Program-made: the position numbers and the translations under genes | From: an uncultured Lachnospiraceae bacterium | GTDB lineage: Bacteria; Bacillota; Clostridia; Lachnospirales; Lachnospiraceae | Direction of reading: 5' to 3' | NCBI GenBank assembly: GCA_944377405.1 | Contig: CALWES010000002.1 | Coordinates: forward strand, 62,001-126,000 | Length of the DNA stretch: 64,000 nucleotides | Notes under the pieces: model-generated | What the model was told of the DNA's origin: nothing | The model's input: the letters and a program-made list of their open reading frames with translations, nothing else | The model's database searches: none | Shown here: positions 56,593-64,000 of the stretch, piece by piece | Layout: the number at the start of each line of letters is the position of its first letter | How positions within the stretch are numbered: the stretch's first letter is position 1

Positions 56593-58191
56593 ATGGAAAG
56601 ACAGATGTTTTGTTTTCAGTGTGAGCAGACTGCAGGCTGCACCGGCTGTACGAGAAAGGCGGGAGTCTGCGGAAAGACTGCAGAGGTGGCAGGACTGCAG
56701 GACCGGCTGACGGGAGCTCTGATCGGCCTGGCAAGAGCTGCGGAGGGTGACACGAAGCCTGCTGCGGAGACCTGGCGGCTCCTGATCGAGGGACTGTTCA
56801 CCACCGTTACCAATGTGAACTTTAATCCGGAGACGGTAATGGCCATGACCGACGCCGTCCACAGAGAGAAGGATCGTCTGGTGCCCCGGTGCCTGGACTG
56901 TGCTGCCGGCTGCGGAAGAAACGAAGACTATGACATGGAGGAGCTCTGGAACGCCCAGGAGGACATCCGCAGCCTGAAGTCCCTGATCCTTTTCGGTATC
57001 CGCGGCATCTCTGCCTATGCTTACCATGCCCTGGTCCTGGGGTACAGGGATGAAGCCCTGGACCGCTTTCTGGCAAAGGCCCTCAGGACCGTTGGAGAAG
57101 AGCATACCATGGAAGAACTGCTTCCCGTGGTCCTGGAGGTGGGAAAATACAACCTGGACTGCATGGCGCTTCTGGATAAGGCCAATCGGGAGAGCTTCGG
57201 AACACCGGTTCCCGTGGAGGTGCCCCTGAAGGTGGAAAAGGGACCCTTTATCGTGATCTCCGGCCACGATCTGCGGGACCTGAAGCTGCTTCTGGAACAG
57301 ACCGAGGGAAAGGGAATCAATGTGTACACCCATGGAGAGATGCTTCCCGCCCACGGCTATCCGGAGCTGAAGAAATACAAGCATCTGAAGGGCAACTTCG
57401 GTACGGCCTGGCAGAATCAGCAGAAGGAATTTGCGGACATCCCTGCGCCGGTGCTCTTTACCACGAACTGCCTGATGCCCCCGAAGGCAAGCTATGAGGA
57501 CCGGATCTTCACCACGGAGGTGGTATCCTATCCGGGACTTGTACATATCGGAGAGGACAAGGACTTCACCCCTGTGATCGAGAAGGCCCTGGCCCTTGGC
57601 GGTTATCCCGAGGACCGTCAGTTTACGGGAATCAACGGAGGAGAGACCGTTACCACAGGCTTTGGACATGATGCAGTCCTTCAGGCAGCTTCCCAGGTGG
57701 TGGAGGGCGTCAAGGCAGGAGCCATAAGGCATTTCTTCCTGGTGGGCGGCTGTGACGGAGCAAAGCCGGGAAGAAATTATTATACGGAGTTCGTCCGGAA
57801 GACGCCGAAGGATACGGTGATCCTGACGCTTGCCTGCGGCAAGTACCGCTTCAACGATATGGACCTGGGCAGCATCGGCGGCATTCCGCGGCTTCTGGAT
57901 GTGGGACAGTGCAATGACGCTTACGGAGCCATCCGTATTGCAACAGCTCTGGCAGATGCCTTCGGCTGCGGCGTCAATGACCTGCCTCTGTCCATGGTCC
58001 TGTCCTGGTACGAGCAGAAGGCGGTCTGTGTCCTTCTGACCCTCCTCTATCTTGACATCAGAAATATCTATCTTGGGCCCAGCCTTCCGGCATTCCTTTC
58101 GCCCAATGTGCTGAAGTACCTGGTAGATCATTACAACATCAGACCCATCAGTGATCCGGAGGAGGACCTTCGGGCCATGCTTCAGAAGTAA
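56593..58191 (+). CDS. hcp: Hybrid cluster protein (hydroxylamine reductase)
   Basis: A 532-residue protein, full length. The N-terminal cysteines (MFCFQCEQTAGCTGC...VCG; Cys7, 10, 19, 26) bind the cubane cluster. Downstream are the hybrid-cluster ligands, seen in NGGETVTTGFGHD (His/Glu region), FLVGGCDGAKPG, LACGKYRFN and VGQCNDAYGAI. Hcp reduces hydroxylamine in vitro and acts as an NO reductase or S-nitrosylase in vivo. GGAGG precedes the ATG; the terminator follows. Confidence 0.97.
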   Translation: MERQMFCFQCEQTAGCTGCTRKAGVCGKTAEVAGLQDRLTGALIGLARAAEGDTKPAAETWRLLIEGLFTTVTNVNFNPETVMAMTDAVHREKDRLVPRCLDCAAGCGRNEDYDMEELWNAQEDIRSLKSLILFGIRGISAYAYHALVLGYRDEALDRFLAKALRTVGEEHTMEELLPVVLEVGKYNLDCMALLDKANRESFGTPVPVEVPLKVEKGPFIVISGHDLRDLKLLLEQTEGKGINVYTHGEMLPAHGYPELKKYKHLKGNFGTAWQNQQKEFADIPAPVLFTTNCLMPPKASYEDRIFTTEVVSYPGLVHIGEDKDFTPVIEKALALGGYPEDRQFTGINGGETVTTGFGHDAVLQAASQVVEGVKAGAIRHFFLVGGCDGAKPGRNYYTEFVRKTPKDTVILTLACGKYRFNDMDLGSIGGIPRLLDVGQCNDAYGAIRIATALADAFGCGVNDLPLSMVLSWYEQKAVCVLLTLLYLDIRNIYLGPSLPAFLSPNVLKYLVDHYNIRPISDPEEDLRAMLQK

Positions 58192-58210
58192 TTAAGTAAC
58201 AGAGATCCGG

Positions 58211-58250
58211 GAACGGCAGCAGAAAAGCTGCCGTTCTGTTTTATTTCTTT
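58211..58250 (+). terminator. Terminator after hcp
   Basis: GAACGGCAGC pairs perfectly with GCTGCCGTTC, followed by TGTTTTATTTCTTT. Confidence 0.92.
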
Positions 58251-58351
58251 GCACCGGGTACATGGACGGGATCCCTGGGATGTGGTAATATCTTAATCAT
58301 TGAAAATCGCAGAAGGGTCTTAAGTAGATCCATCTCAGAGGGAGGAAGACC

Positions 58352-59368
58352 ATGAGGAAGAAAAAAGGCGGAAAAGGCTCTCTTTTCCTGTACTGCCTGT
58401 GTTTTCTGATGCTGCTTCTTGCAGGCTGCGGCAGGAAGGAAGCGGGAGTCGATTACGCAAAGACGGAAAACTGGGCCTACTGTGAGAACGGGGAAACGGA
58501 GGACCAGGCAGATGTGTTTTTTATCTGCCCCACGGTATACGGGGGCAGCGAAGGGGCTGAAAATATGCCCATGGAGGATCAGGAGGCAAAGGAAAGCTTC
58601 CTGGGGGCCACCAATATGGAGAAGGGGATCTACGATGACGCCTGCCGTTTCTTTGCCCCCTACTACAGACAGGCGGGACTCTACGTATACGGCCTTCCGG
58701 AGGAGGAACGGGAGCCCTGGCTTTCCGCGGCCTACGAGGATATCAGGGAAGCATTTTCCTATTACCTGGAGCATTACAATGAGGGCCGCCCCATCATCCT
58801 GGCGGGATTTTCCCAGGGCGGGGACCTGAGCCTCCGGCTTGTGCGGGACTTTTTTGACGACAGCGAGCTTCAGGATCAGCTGGTGGCCTGCTATGCCATC
58901 GGCTGGCGGATCACGGAGGAGGGGCTTAAGGCAAATCCCCATATGCATTTTGCGGAAGGAGAGGATGATACGGGAGTGATCGTTTCCTTCAATAGTGAGG
59001 CTCCGGAGGTAGAGGACTCCCTGGTGATCCCGAAGGGGACCAGGACCCTGGCCATAAACCCCTTAAACTGGAAGCGGGATGAGACTCCTGCGGACAGGAG
59101 CCTGAACCTCGGTGCCTGCTTTACGGATTACGACGGGAATATCAAGGAGGAGATCCCGGAGCTGACAGGGGCCTATATCGACGGAGAACGGGGAGCCCTC
59201 AAGGTGCCGGACGTATCGCCGGAGGACTATCCCCCGGGGCTTTCCATTTTTTCCGAGGGGATCTACCATCTTTACGACTACCAGTTCTTCTACAGGAACC
59301 TGGAGGAAAACGTAGGCGTGCGCCTGGAGGCCTATGCAGAGGAGCATGCAATGGACCAGGCCGCATAA
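58352..59368 (+). CDS. DUF3089 lipoprotein, alpha/beta-hydrolase type
   Basis: A 338-residue lipoprotein with signal peptide and lipobox LLAGC. The mature part starts with the DUF3089 pattern (DVFFICPTVYGG) and contains the nucleophile elbow GFSQGG with Ser as the likely catalytic residue; the NPLNWK block is also typical. It probably acts as an esterase or peptidase on the outer face of the membrane; substrate unknown. GGGAGGAAG precedes the ATG. Confidence 0.85.
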   Translation: MRKKKGGKGSLFLYCLCFLMLLLAGCGRKEAGVDYAKTENWAYCENGETEDQADVFFICPTVYGGSEGAENMPMEDQEAKESFLGATNMEKGIYDDACRFFAPYYRQAGLYVYGLPEEEREPWLSAAYEDIREAFSYYLEHYNEGRPIILAGFSQGGDLSLRLVRDFFDDSELQDQLVACYAIGWRITEEGLKANPHMHFAEGEDDTGVIVSFNSEAPEVEDSLVIPKGTRTLAINPLNWKRDETPADRSLNLGACFTDYDGNIKEEIPELTGAYIDGERGALKVPDVSPEDYPPGLSIFSEGIYHLYDYQFFYRNLEENVGVRLEAYAEEHAMDQAA

Positions 59369-59467
59369 AGGAAGGGGAGCTTTTCATCGATTTTTATGGC
59401 ACAGACGGAAAAGATGTGGTAAAATTGCCTGGAATGACGAAAAATCCCAAAAGAAGGAATCGAAACT

Positions 59468-60331
59468 ATGGATCAGATAAAGAAAGACAACAACGACAAT
59501 ATCATCGAGCTTGACGCTCTGCGGAAGAAGAAGGCGGAGGACTTCCATCTTCCGGAGGAAAAGGTGGCCCTGATGCAGATGCTGAGGGATTCAGAGGAGA
59601 TCTTCACCCTCTTTTCCCTTTGCACGAAGTGCCCCTATGTGGTTTGCGATCCGGAGACCTTTGATGACGAGGTCATCCTGTTCTTCAACGGGGAGGATGC
59701 CCAGGAGGAGGCAAGGCACAGGGTGGAGGAGAAGATTCCGGTGAACATCGTGCGCCTGGAAAAGGAGCAGAAGCTCCTGTTTTTCTCCAATCTCTTTACC
59801 ATGGGTGTCAATGCCCTGCTGATCAAGCATGGGGAGGAAGCCCGCTGCATTCAGCTTGAGGAGCTGGTAAAGCGCCGTAAGCCGGAGCAGGAGGAGGGCA
59901 AGGTATGGGTGGAGAACCCGGAGCTCCTTCTGACGATCCTGTATTATACCCAGGAGATCCGCAGACGTCCCGGAGCGGACCAGGAGCCTGCCGTAAAGGC
60001 CCTGGAGGAGGAGATGCTGGCTCATTTCAAGAAGGGCAGATATATCTTTGCCGTTGAAGAGGAGAGCAAGCAGACCCCCCTTGTGAAGCTCAAGGAGGAT
60101 CTGTTCCATCCCATCTTTACGGATATCATGGAGTTCCAGAGATTCAACCGGGAGAAGAAGTTCCTTCCGGTGGTAGTGACGGCAGCCAATCTTCCGAAGC
60201 AGATCGCACCCAACGCCAAGGGCGTGGTCATCGACCCCGTGAGCGTGAACATGGTCCTGAATCTGAACATCAAGCGCCCGGCTCCCATGCCGGCAGCCCA
60301 GCCGGTAAACCCGGAGGAAAAGAGCGAGTAA
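59468..60331 (+). CDS. SseB-like protein
   Basis: A 287-residue soluble protein. The C-terminal half (about residues 205-270: LFHPIFTDIMEFQRFN..LPVVVTAANLP..KGVVIDPVS) matches the SseB N-terminal domain fold. The first ~150 residues are Glu/Lys-rich, with a CTKCPYVVC cluster near residue 50 that could bind metal. SseB was named for serine sensitivity in E. coli, but the function is unclear. A terminator follows directly. Confidence 0.75.
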   Translation: MDQIKKDNNDNIIELDALRKKKAEDFHLPEEKVALMQMLRDSEEIFTLFSLCTKCPYVVCDPETFDDEVILFFNGEDAQEEARHRVEEKIPVNIVRLEKEQKLLFFSNLFTMGVNALLIKHGEEARCIQLEELVKRRKPEQEEGKVWVENPELLLTILYYTQEIRRRPGADQEPAVKALEEEMLAHFKKGRYIFAVEEESKQTPLVKLKEDLFHPIFTDIMEFQRFNREKKFLPVVVTAANLPKQIAPNAKGVVIDPVSVNMVLNLNIKRPAPMPAAQPVNPEEKSE

Positions 60332-60337
60332 GGAAAC

Positions 60338-60368
60338 GGCCGATCCTAATGGATCGGTCTTCTTTTAT
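60338..60368 (+). terminator. Terminator after the SseB-like gene
   Basis: GGCCGATCC pairs with GGATCGGTC around TAAT, followed by TTCTTTTAT. Confidence 0.85.
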
Positions 60369-60373
60369 GAAAA

Positions 60374-60405
60374 TAGTAAACCTTAATAAAATAACAGGTT
60401 GACAA
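60374..60405. promoter_or_regulatory. BirA-type biotin operator upstream of bioY
   Basis: TAGTAAACC-N14-GGTTGACAA matches the BirA operator pattern (TTGTnAACC, 14-16 bp spacer, GGTTnACAA) with two differences between half-sites. The right half covers the -35 box of the bioY promoter. Confidence 0.8.
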
Positions 60406-60427
60406 TCAAAGAAAAACAACATATCCT
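60399..60427 (+). promoter_or_regulatory. bioY promoter
   Basis: Perfect TTGACA (60399-60404), 17-bp spacer, TATCCT (60422-60427), 20 bp before the ATG. Confidence 0.6.
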
Positions 60428-60446
60428 GAGTGCAGGAGGTAAGGAT

Positions 60447-60974
60447 ATGACAAGAACAAAAAGACTGACGTATACAGCTGTAATGGCGGTGCTTATGGCC
60501 ATCTGCTCATGGATCACAATTCCTTCGACAATTCCATTTACCATGCAGACCTTCGGTGTGTTTTTTGCCGTGGGGCTCCTGGGAGGAAAGGAGGGAACAA
60601 AGGCAATATGTCTGTATCTTCTGCTGGGAATCCTGGGGGTTCCGGTGTTTTCCGGCTTCCGGGGCGGACCTCAGGTGCTCTTCGGCATGACGGGGGGCTA
60701 TATCCTGGGCTTCCTTCTGGCAGCTCTTCTGATGTGGGGAATGGAGCGGATATTCGGAAGAAGCCTTCCGGTATTCCTGATCTCCGCTGTTCTTGGGCTC
60801 CTCCTGTGCTATCTCTTCGGAACTCTCTGGTTTCTGTTCCTGAACCTTCGGGCAGGACAGGAGGCGGGGATCATTGCGGTGCTCTCCATGTGCGTGTTCC
60901 CCTTTGTGATCCCGGATCTTCTTAAGATCGGCCTTGCGGCCCTTCTGAGCCGGAGGCTTGCCCCTCTGATCTGA
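60447..60974 (+). CDS. bioY: Biotin ECF transporter S component
   Basis: A 175-residue membrane protein with six helices. The BioY blocks are visible: IPFTMQTFGVFFAVGLLGG, LLLGILGVPVFSGFRGG and GGYILGFLLAA. It binds biotin and works with the general ECF energising module. I use the ATG at 60447 behind AGGAGG; a TTG at 60399 lies inside the -35 box. Expression is expected only when biotin is scarce, via the BirA operator. Confidence 0.95.
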   Translation: MTRTKRLTYTAVMAVLMAICSWITIPSTIPFTMQTFGVFFAVGLLGGKEGTKAICLYLLLGILGVPVFSGFRGGPQVLFGMTGGYILGFLLAALLMWGMERIFGRSLPVFLISAVLGLLLCYLFGTLWFLFLNLRAGQEAGIIAVLSMCVFPFVIPDLLKIGLAALLSRRLAPLI

Positions 60975-61115
60975 TCCTTTCCGGCAGCTTGAGACAGAAA
61001 AGAGGAAAAGGCCGCAAAACGTAATGAAACCGTAAGGAATCCTGAAAGCCAGGGACGTTCCGTTGTGGTATACTATTCTCATAAAAATCATACTTCCTTT
61101 GAAGGGGTGATTCCA

Positions 61116-61388
61116 ATGCAGAATGATAATAAAGTGCTAGTTACTATTTTTAATAGAAGAGAGCTATTATGTACATATGATTTAAATTTAACTTCAAGAG
61201 TAATTCATGTACTATCCGAAAACAAAATACCTTATCGAATAAAAACGAGATTTACAGGAAGTATGAATAGAAAAACAGGAACATTAAAGACAATCGGAGA
61301 ACAGGTACAACATGAAGTTGAAAATAAAATCTTCGTTCATAAGAAAAATTTTGAAAGAGCAAAACACGTGATTAAAATTTGTTTTTGA
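61116..61388 (+). CDS. Small AT-rich hypothetical protein (DUF2007-like)
   Basis: A 90-residue protein (MQNDNKVLVTIFNRRELLCT...). The layout, a strand followed by a helix with 'IPYRIKTR' and a C-terminal 'FVHKKNFERAKHVI', resembles small DUF2007-like signal-transducing domains, a tentative call. GAAGGGG precedes the ATG at 61116. The gene is strikingly AT-rich between two GC-rich neighbours, suggesting recent acquisition. A gene remnant overlaps its end. Confidence 0.6.
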   Translation: MQNDNKVLVTIFNRRELLCTYDLNLTSRVIHVLSENKIPYRIKTRFTGSMNRKTGTLKTIGEQVQHEVENKIFVHKKNFERAKHVIKICF

Positions 61389-61617
61389 AGAAAGGTATAA
61401 ATTTTTAGATCAAATTCATGCAAGAAGCATAACGGGGAATTCATTTTCCTTTGATACTGGATATACAGCATATGTAGGAAATGTAGTGACCGGTGTATTG
61501 GGCGCGAATATACATACCGATTTAATTCACCCAGAGCAACCGGGAAGTTGGTCGTTAGACGTTGCGGCAAATTTATTCGACAATAATATTTTAGACTATA
61601 TACCAGATTTTTTATAG
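61372..61617 (+). pseudogene. C-terminal remnant of an unknown gene
   Basis: An open frame of 81 codons, +1 relative to the previous gene, ending in TAG at 61615-61617. It reads ...EERYKFLDQIHARSITGNSF...PGSWSLDVAANLFDNN...LDYIPDFL, a convincing protein sequence, but has no ATG and no ribosome site. It is best explained as the end of a truncated gene left in the AT-rich insert. Small size and neighbourhood would suit an immunity-type protein, but that is a guess. Confidence 0.5.
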
Positions 61618-61636
61618 CGAGAGGAGCTGAAATTAT

Positions 61637-62671
61637 ATGAAAAAAATATTTTTAGCGGGCTTCCTTGCGGCAGCCCTTACGGCGGCCATGGGGATGACTG
61701 CCTTTGCGGCAGAGTGGAAGCAGGACGCCAATGGATATTGGTGGCAGAATGACGACGGAAGCTATCCCGTAAGCACCTGGGAATGGCTGGACGGAAACGG
61801 CGACGGTATCTCCGAGTGCTATTATTTTGACGGGAACGGCTATATGGCCAGCAGCACCTTTGTGGACGGCTATCAGGTAAATGAGAACGGTGCCTGGGTG
61901 CAGAACGGCACGGTGCAGGTAAAGAAGTCCTGGGAGGCCGTAAAGAACAGCAACGATCCCATGGAGATCCTGAAGGCAGTCTCCGAGCAGGATGCCACTA
62001 TGGACAGCCTGGATGCAGATTATTTCATGAACATGCAGATGGGCCTTGGCGGAGAGAGCCTGGATATGAATGCCACGGGTAACATCAAGATGAAAAACGC
62101 TCTGGATGAGCGGCTGCAGTATGTCATGACCATGGACATGGCGCTGCTGGGAGAAAGCGTTCACACGGACGCCTTCTATACCGACGGATGGTATTACTAC
62201 AATACGGACGGCCAGAAGATCAAGATGGAGATGCCCTACAATGAGGCTCTGAGCAACACTCAGATCGCCAACATGACCGCAGAGGACGACCTTTCCTATA
62301 TCAGGGACGTGTCCATGGTGAGAAATGGGGACAGCATCACCGTTTATTACACGGCAGACGGCGCTCAGCTGATGCAGGCTGCGGACAAGCTCCTCCAGAA
62401 CTCCGGTATGTCCATGAGCGATCTTGGCATGAACATGACCATCGATCAGTATAAGGGCGAGTTCACCGTCGATGCTGAGGGAAATTATAAGCAGCAGAAG
62501 GCCCTTATGGATATGACCCTGGGAGAGGGAACGGAGAGCATAAGCTTCCATATCTATATGGAAATGGACATCAACGCCATGGGTGACGCAGTCAGCTTCG
62601 CCATTCCTTCCACGGAGGGCTATACGGACTTTAACACCTATCTTCAGAACGCGCTTTCCGAAGCGGCATAA
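61637..62671 (+). CDS. Secreted protein with cell-wall-binding-like repeats and DUF6612-type domain
   Basis: A 344-residue exported protein. The signal peptide ends at AFA|AEW. Residues ~26-90 hold two or three aromatic repeats (ANGYWWQNDDGSYP, GISECYYFDGNGYM, VNENGAWVQNG) like choline/cell-wall-binding motifs. The rest is a beta-rich domain (ALDERLQYVMTMDMALLG..DGWYYYNTDGQKIKME) resembling DUF6612 or LppX/LolA-like lipid-binding folds. It is GC-rich again, unlike the preceding insert. GAGAGGAG precedes the ATG. Confidence 0.75.
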   Translation: MKKIFLAGFLAAALTAAMGMTAFAAEWKQDANGYWWQNDDGSYPVSTWEWLDGNGDGISECYYFDGNGYMASSTFVDGYQVNENGAWVQNGTVQVKKSWEAVKNSNDPMEILKAVSEQDATMDSLDADYFMNMQMGLGGESLDMNATGNIKMKNALDERLQYVMTMDMALLGESVHTDAFYTDGWYYYNTDGQKIKMEMPYNEALSNTQIANMTAEDDLSYIRDVSMVRNGDSITVYYTADGAQLMQAADKLLQNSGMSMSDLGMNMTIDQYKGEFTVDAEGNYKQQKALMDMTLGEGTESISFHIYMEMDINAMGDAVSFAIPSTEGYTDFNTYLQNALSEAA

Positions 62672-62708
62672 AAGTTCCTGAAAAACCTTCGGGACAGGGA
62701 AAAAGGGC

Positions 62709-62737
62709 TTGCAGGAAGCCCCGGAATATGGTATATT
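62709..62737 (+). promoter_or_regulatory. rpsB-tsf promoter
   Basis: TTGCAG (62709-62714), 17-bp spacer, TATATT (62732-62737). Transcription should start near 62744, inside the next hairpin. Confidence 0.65.
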
Positions 62738-62740
62738 ACA

Positions 62741-62770
62741 AAGGCTTTGCAGAAATTGCAAAGCCTTTTT
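62741..62770 (+). terminator. Terminator-like hairpin at the 5' end of the rpsB leader
   Basis: AAGGCTTTGC pairs perfectly with GCAAAGCCTT, followed by five T. It ends the upstream secreted-protein gene, or acts on the rpsB leader. A second stem, AACATGC/GCATGTT, lies at 62781-62798. Confidence 0.75.
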
Positions 62771-62870
62771 GCAGCAAAAAAACATGCCTGTGCATGTTCC
62801 GGAGGAGGGTGCTGCCCCAGGCAGTTTCTCCGGAGAGGCGGGCAGACGCTTAACCAAGGAGGAAAAAGAA

Positions 62871-63650
62871 ATGAGCGTTATTTCCATGAAGCAGCTCTTA
62901 GAGGCTGGCGTACACTTTGGCCATCAGACCAGAAGATGGAACCCCAAGATGGCTCCCTACATCTATACCGAGAGAAACGGTATCCACATCATCGATCTGC
63001 AGAAGACCGTAGGTAAGGTAGACGAGGCTTACAAGGCACTTACCGACATCGTTGCAGAGGGCGGCACCGTTCTGTTCGTAGGAACCAAGAAGCAGGCTCA
63101 GGACGCAGTTAAGGCTGAGGCTTTAAGATGCGGCGAGTTCTATGTAAATGAGAGATGGCTGGGCGGTATGCTCACCAACTTCAAGACCATCCGTTCCCGT
63201 GTAGAGCGCCTGAAGGCAATCAGAGCCATGGCTGAGGACGGAACCTTTGATGTTCTTCCGAAGAAGGAAGTTATCCTTCTCAAGAAGGAGCAGGAGAAGC
63301 TTGAGAAGAACCTGGGCGGTATCGTAGAGATGAAGGAAGCTCCCTCAGTAATCGTTGTGATCGATCCCAAGAAGGAGAAGATCTGCGTACAGGAGGCTCA
63401 CGCTCTTGGTATTCCGCTGATCGGTATGTGCGACACCAACTGCGATCCCGAGGAGCTTGACTATGTGATCCCGGGCAACGACGATGCAATCCGTGCCGTA
63501 AAGCTGATCGTTTCCAAGATGGCAGACGCTGTTATCGAGGCTAAGCAGGGCGACGAGGCTTACGTTGAGGAAGAGGAAGTTGCTTTTGAGGAAGGCGAGG
63601 CTACCGATATCGAGCAGATCGCTGAGGCTGAGGAGCAGACCGAGGCTTAA
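62871..63650 (+). CDS. rpsB: 30S ribosomal protein S2
   Basis: A 259-residue protein with the S2 signatures [34 protein letters not shown] and [10 protein letters not shown], and [14 protein letters not shown]. It ends in a long acidic tail (about 40 residues rich in Glu), common in this group. The ATG at 62871 has AAGGAGG eight bases upstream; upstream in-frame extension to 62709 runs through the leader hairpins and is not real. tsf follows. Confidence 0.98.
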   Translation: MSVISMKQLLEAGVHFGHQTRRWNPKMAPYIYTERNGIHIIDLQKTVGKVDEAYKALTDIVAEGGTVLFVGTKKQAQDAVKAEALRCGEFYVNERWLGGMLTNFKTIRSRVERLKAIRAMAEDGTFDVLPKKEVILLKKEQEKLEKNLGGIVEMKEAPSVIVVIDPKKEKICVQEAHALGIPLIGMCDTNCDPEELDYVIPGNDDAIRAVKLIVSKMADAVIEAKQGDEAYVEEEEVAFEEGEATDIEQIAEAEEQTEA

Positions 63651-63705
63651 TCGGAACCTTAACAGTTACAGATAAATCCACATAGAATCTGAGGAGGAAT
63701 AGACT

Positions 63706-64000
63706 ATGGCAGCAGTTACAGCAGCAATGGTAAAAGAGCTGAGAGAGATGACCGGCGCCGGAATGATGGACTGCAAGAAGGCTCTTGCAGCTACCGACGG
63801 CGATATGGATAAGGCTGTCGAGTTCCTGAGAGAAAAGGGACTTGCAGGTGCAGCCAAGAAGGCAGGACGTATTGCAGCAGAGGGTATCGTAGACACCCTG
63901 GTTTCCGAGGATGGAAAGGCAGCAGTCGTTGTTGAGGTTAACTCCGAGACCGACTTCGTTGCTAAGAACGAGAAGTTCCAGACCTACGTAAAGGAAGTGG
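63706..64000 (+). CDS. tsf: Elongation factor Ts, 5' part
   Basis: The first 98 codons are present and the gene runs off the right edge. It opens with [19 protein letters not shown] and [17 protein letters not shown], the UBA-like domain, then [14 protein letters not shown], the conserved EF-Ts core. It recycles EF-Tu-GDP. GAGGAGG precedes the ATG; it is 55 nt after rpsB, the universal order. Confidence 0.97.
   Translation, partial: MAAVTAAMVKELREMTGAGMMDCKKALAATDGDMDKAVEFLREKGLAGAAKKAGRIAAEGIVDTLVSEDGKAAVVVEVNSETDFVAKNEKFQTYVKEV

Noticed and set aside
56215..58131. 638-codon minus-strand frame
   Set aside because: Antisense shadow of hcp, caused by GC-rich codon use.
61652..62887. 411-codon minus-strand frame
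   Set aside because: Antisense shadow of the secreted protein gene and the rpsB leader.

Overview
The window looks like core chromosome from a strictly anaerobic Bacillota, most likely a Lachnospiraceae-type Clostridia. The evidence is the moderately high-GC coding sequence, strong GGAGG ribosome sites, gene orders typical of that group (priA-def-fmt-yugP-rsmB-rlmN-prpC-prkC-rsgA-rpe), formate-tetrahydrofolate ligase, hybrid cluster protein, and a selenocysteine-containing amine reductase. Almost all genes lie on the + strand. No rRNA, tRNA, CRISPR array or insertion sequence was recognised.

Layout. 1-3720: the 5' part of an azlC permease (minus strand), a CofE-like ligase, and a TetR regulator flanked by two DUF3841 paralogues. 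3721-8420: a betaine-reductase-type unit, grdI, grdH and a BCCT transporter. grdH is read through an in-frame UGA at 6427-6429 as selenocysteine and has a SECIS-like hairpin directly after it; annotated naively it splits into a 350-residue protein and an orphan fragment. 8432-10686 (minus): an ABC-F ATPase and a small membrane protein. 10858-17419: a zinc-ribbon protein, a class A PBP and a three-gene ABC importer. 17634-29387: an SH3b/NlpC-P60 cell-wall hydrolase, ftsK, fhs, murE, murF and priA. 29441-38594: a long housekeeping operon for protein maturation, RNA modification, Hanks kinase/phosphatase signalling and ribosome assembly. 38658-42472: a putative vitamin B6 module (ECF S component plus pyridoxamine kinase), serS and an FNT transporter. 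42540-47438: DUF1836 regulator (minus), pcrA, a small acidic membrane protein and rlmD.

47501-53725 looks accessory: a TetR regulator, a small membrane protein, an iron-sulfur aldo/keto reductase, an EamA permease, a GNAT enzyme, an HTH-Fic protein and an orphan protein with PD-(D/E)XK-like motifs. The last part is visibly AT-rich. 53726-58191 holds a MATE pump and a Crp/Fnr regulator divergent from a ferredoxin-like protein and hcp, suggesting a nitrosative-stress locus. 58352-62671 holds a DUF3089 lipoprotein, an SseB-like protein, bioY behind a BirA-type operator, a short AT-rich insert with a gene remnant, and a secreted DUF6612-type protein. The window ends in rpsB and the start of tsf.

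Functionally, the betaine reductase unit would take up glycine betaine and reduce it in a Stickland-type reaction. Its shared partners GrdA, GrdC/GrdD and thioredoxin are not in the window and must be encoded elsewhere. The best candidates for undescribed biology are the 22-bp direct repeats before grdI, the DUF3841-TetR-DUF3841 unit, and the Fic/PD-(D/E)XK pair in the AT-rich island. No complete new system can be demonstrated from sequence alone.
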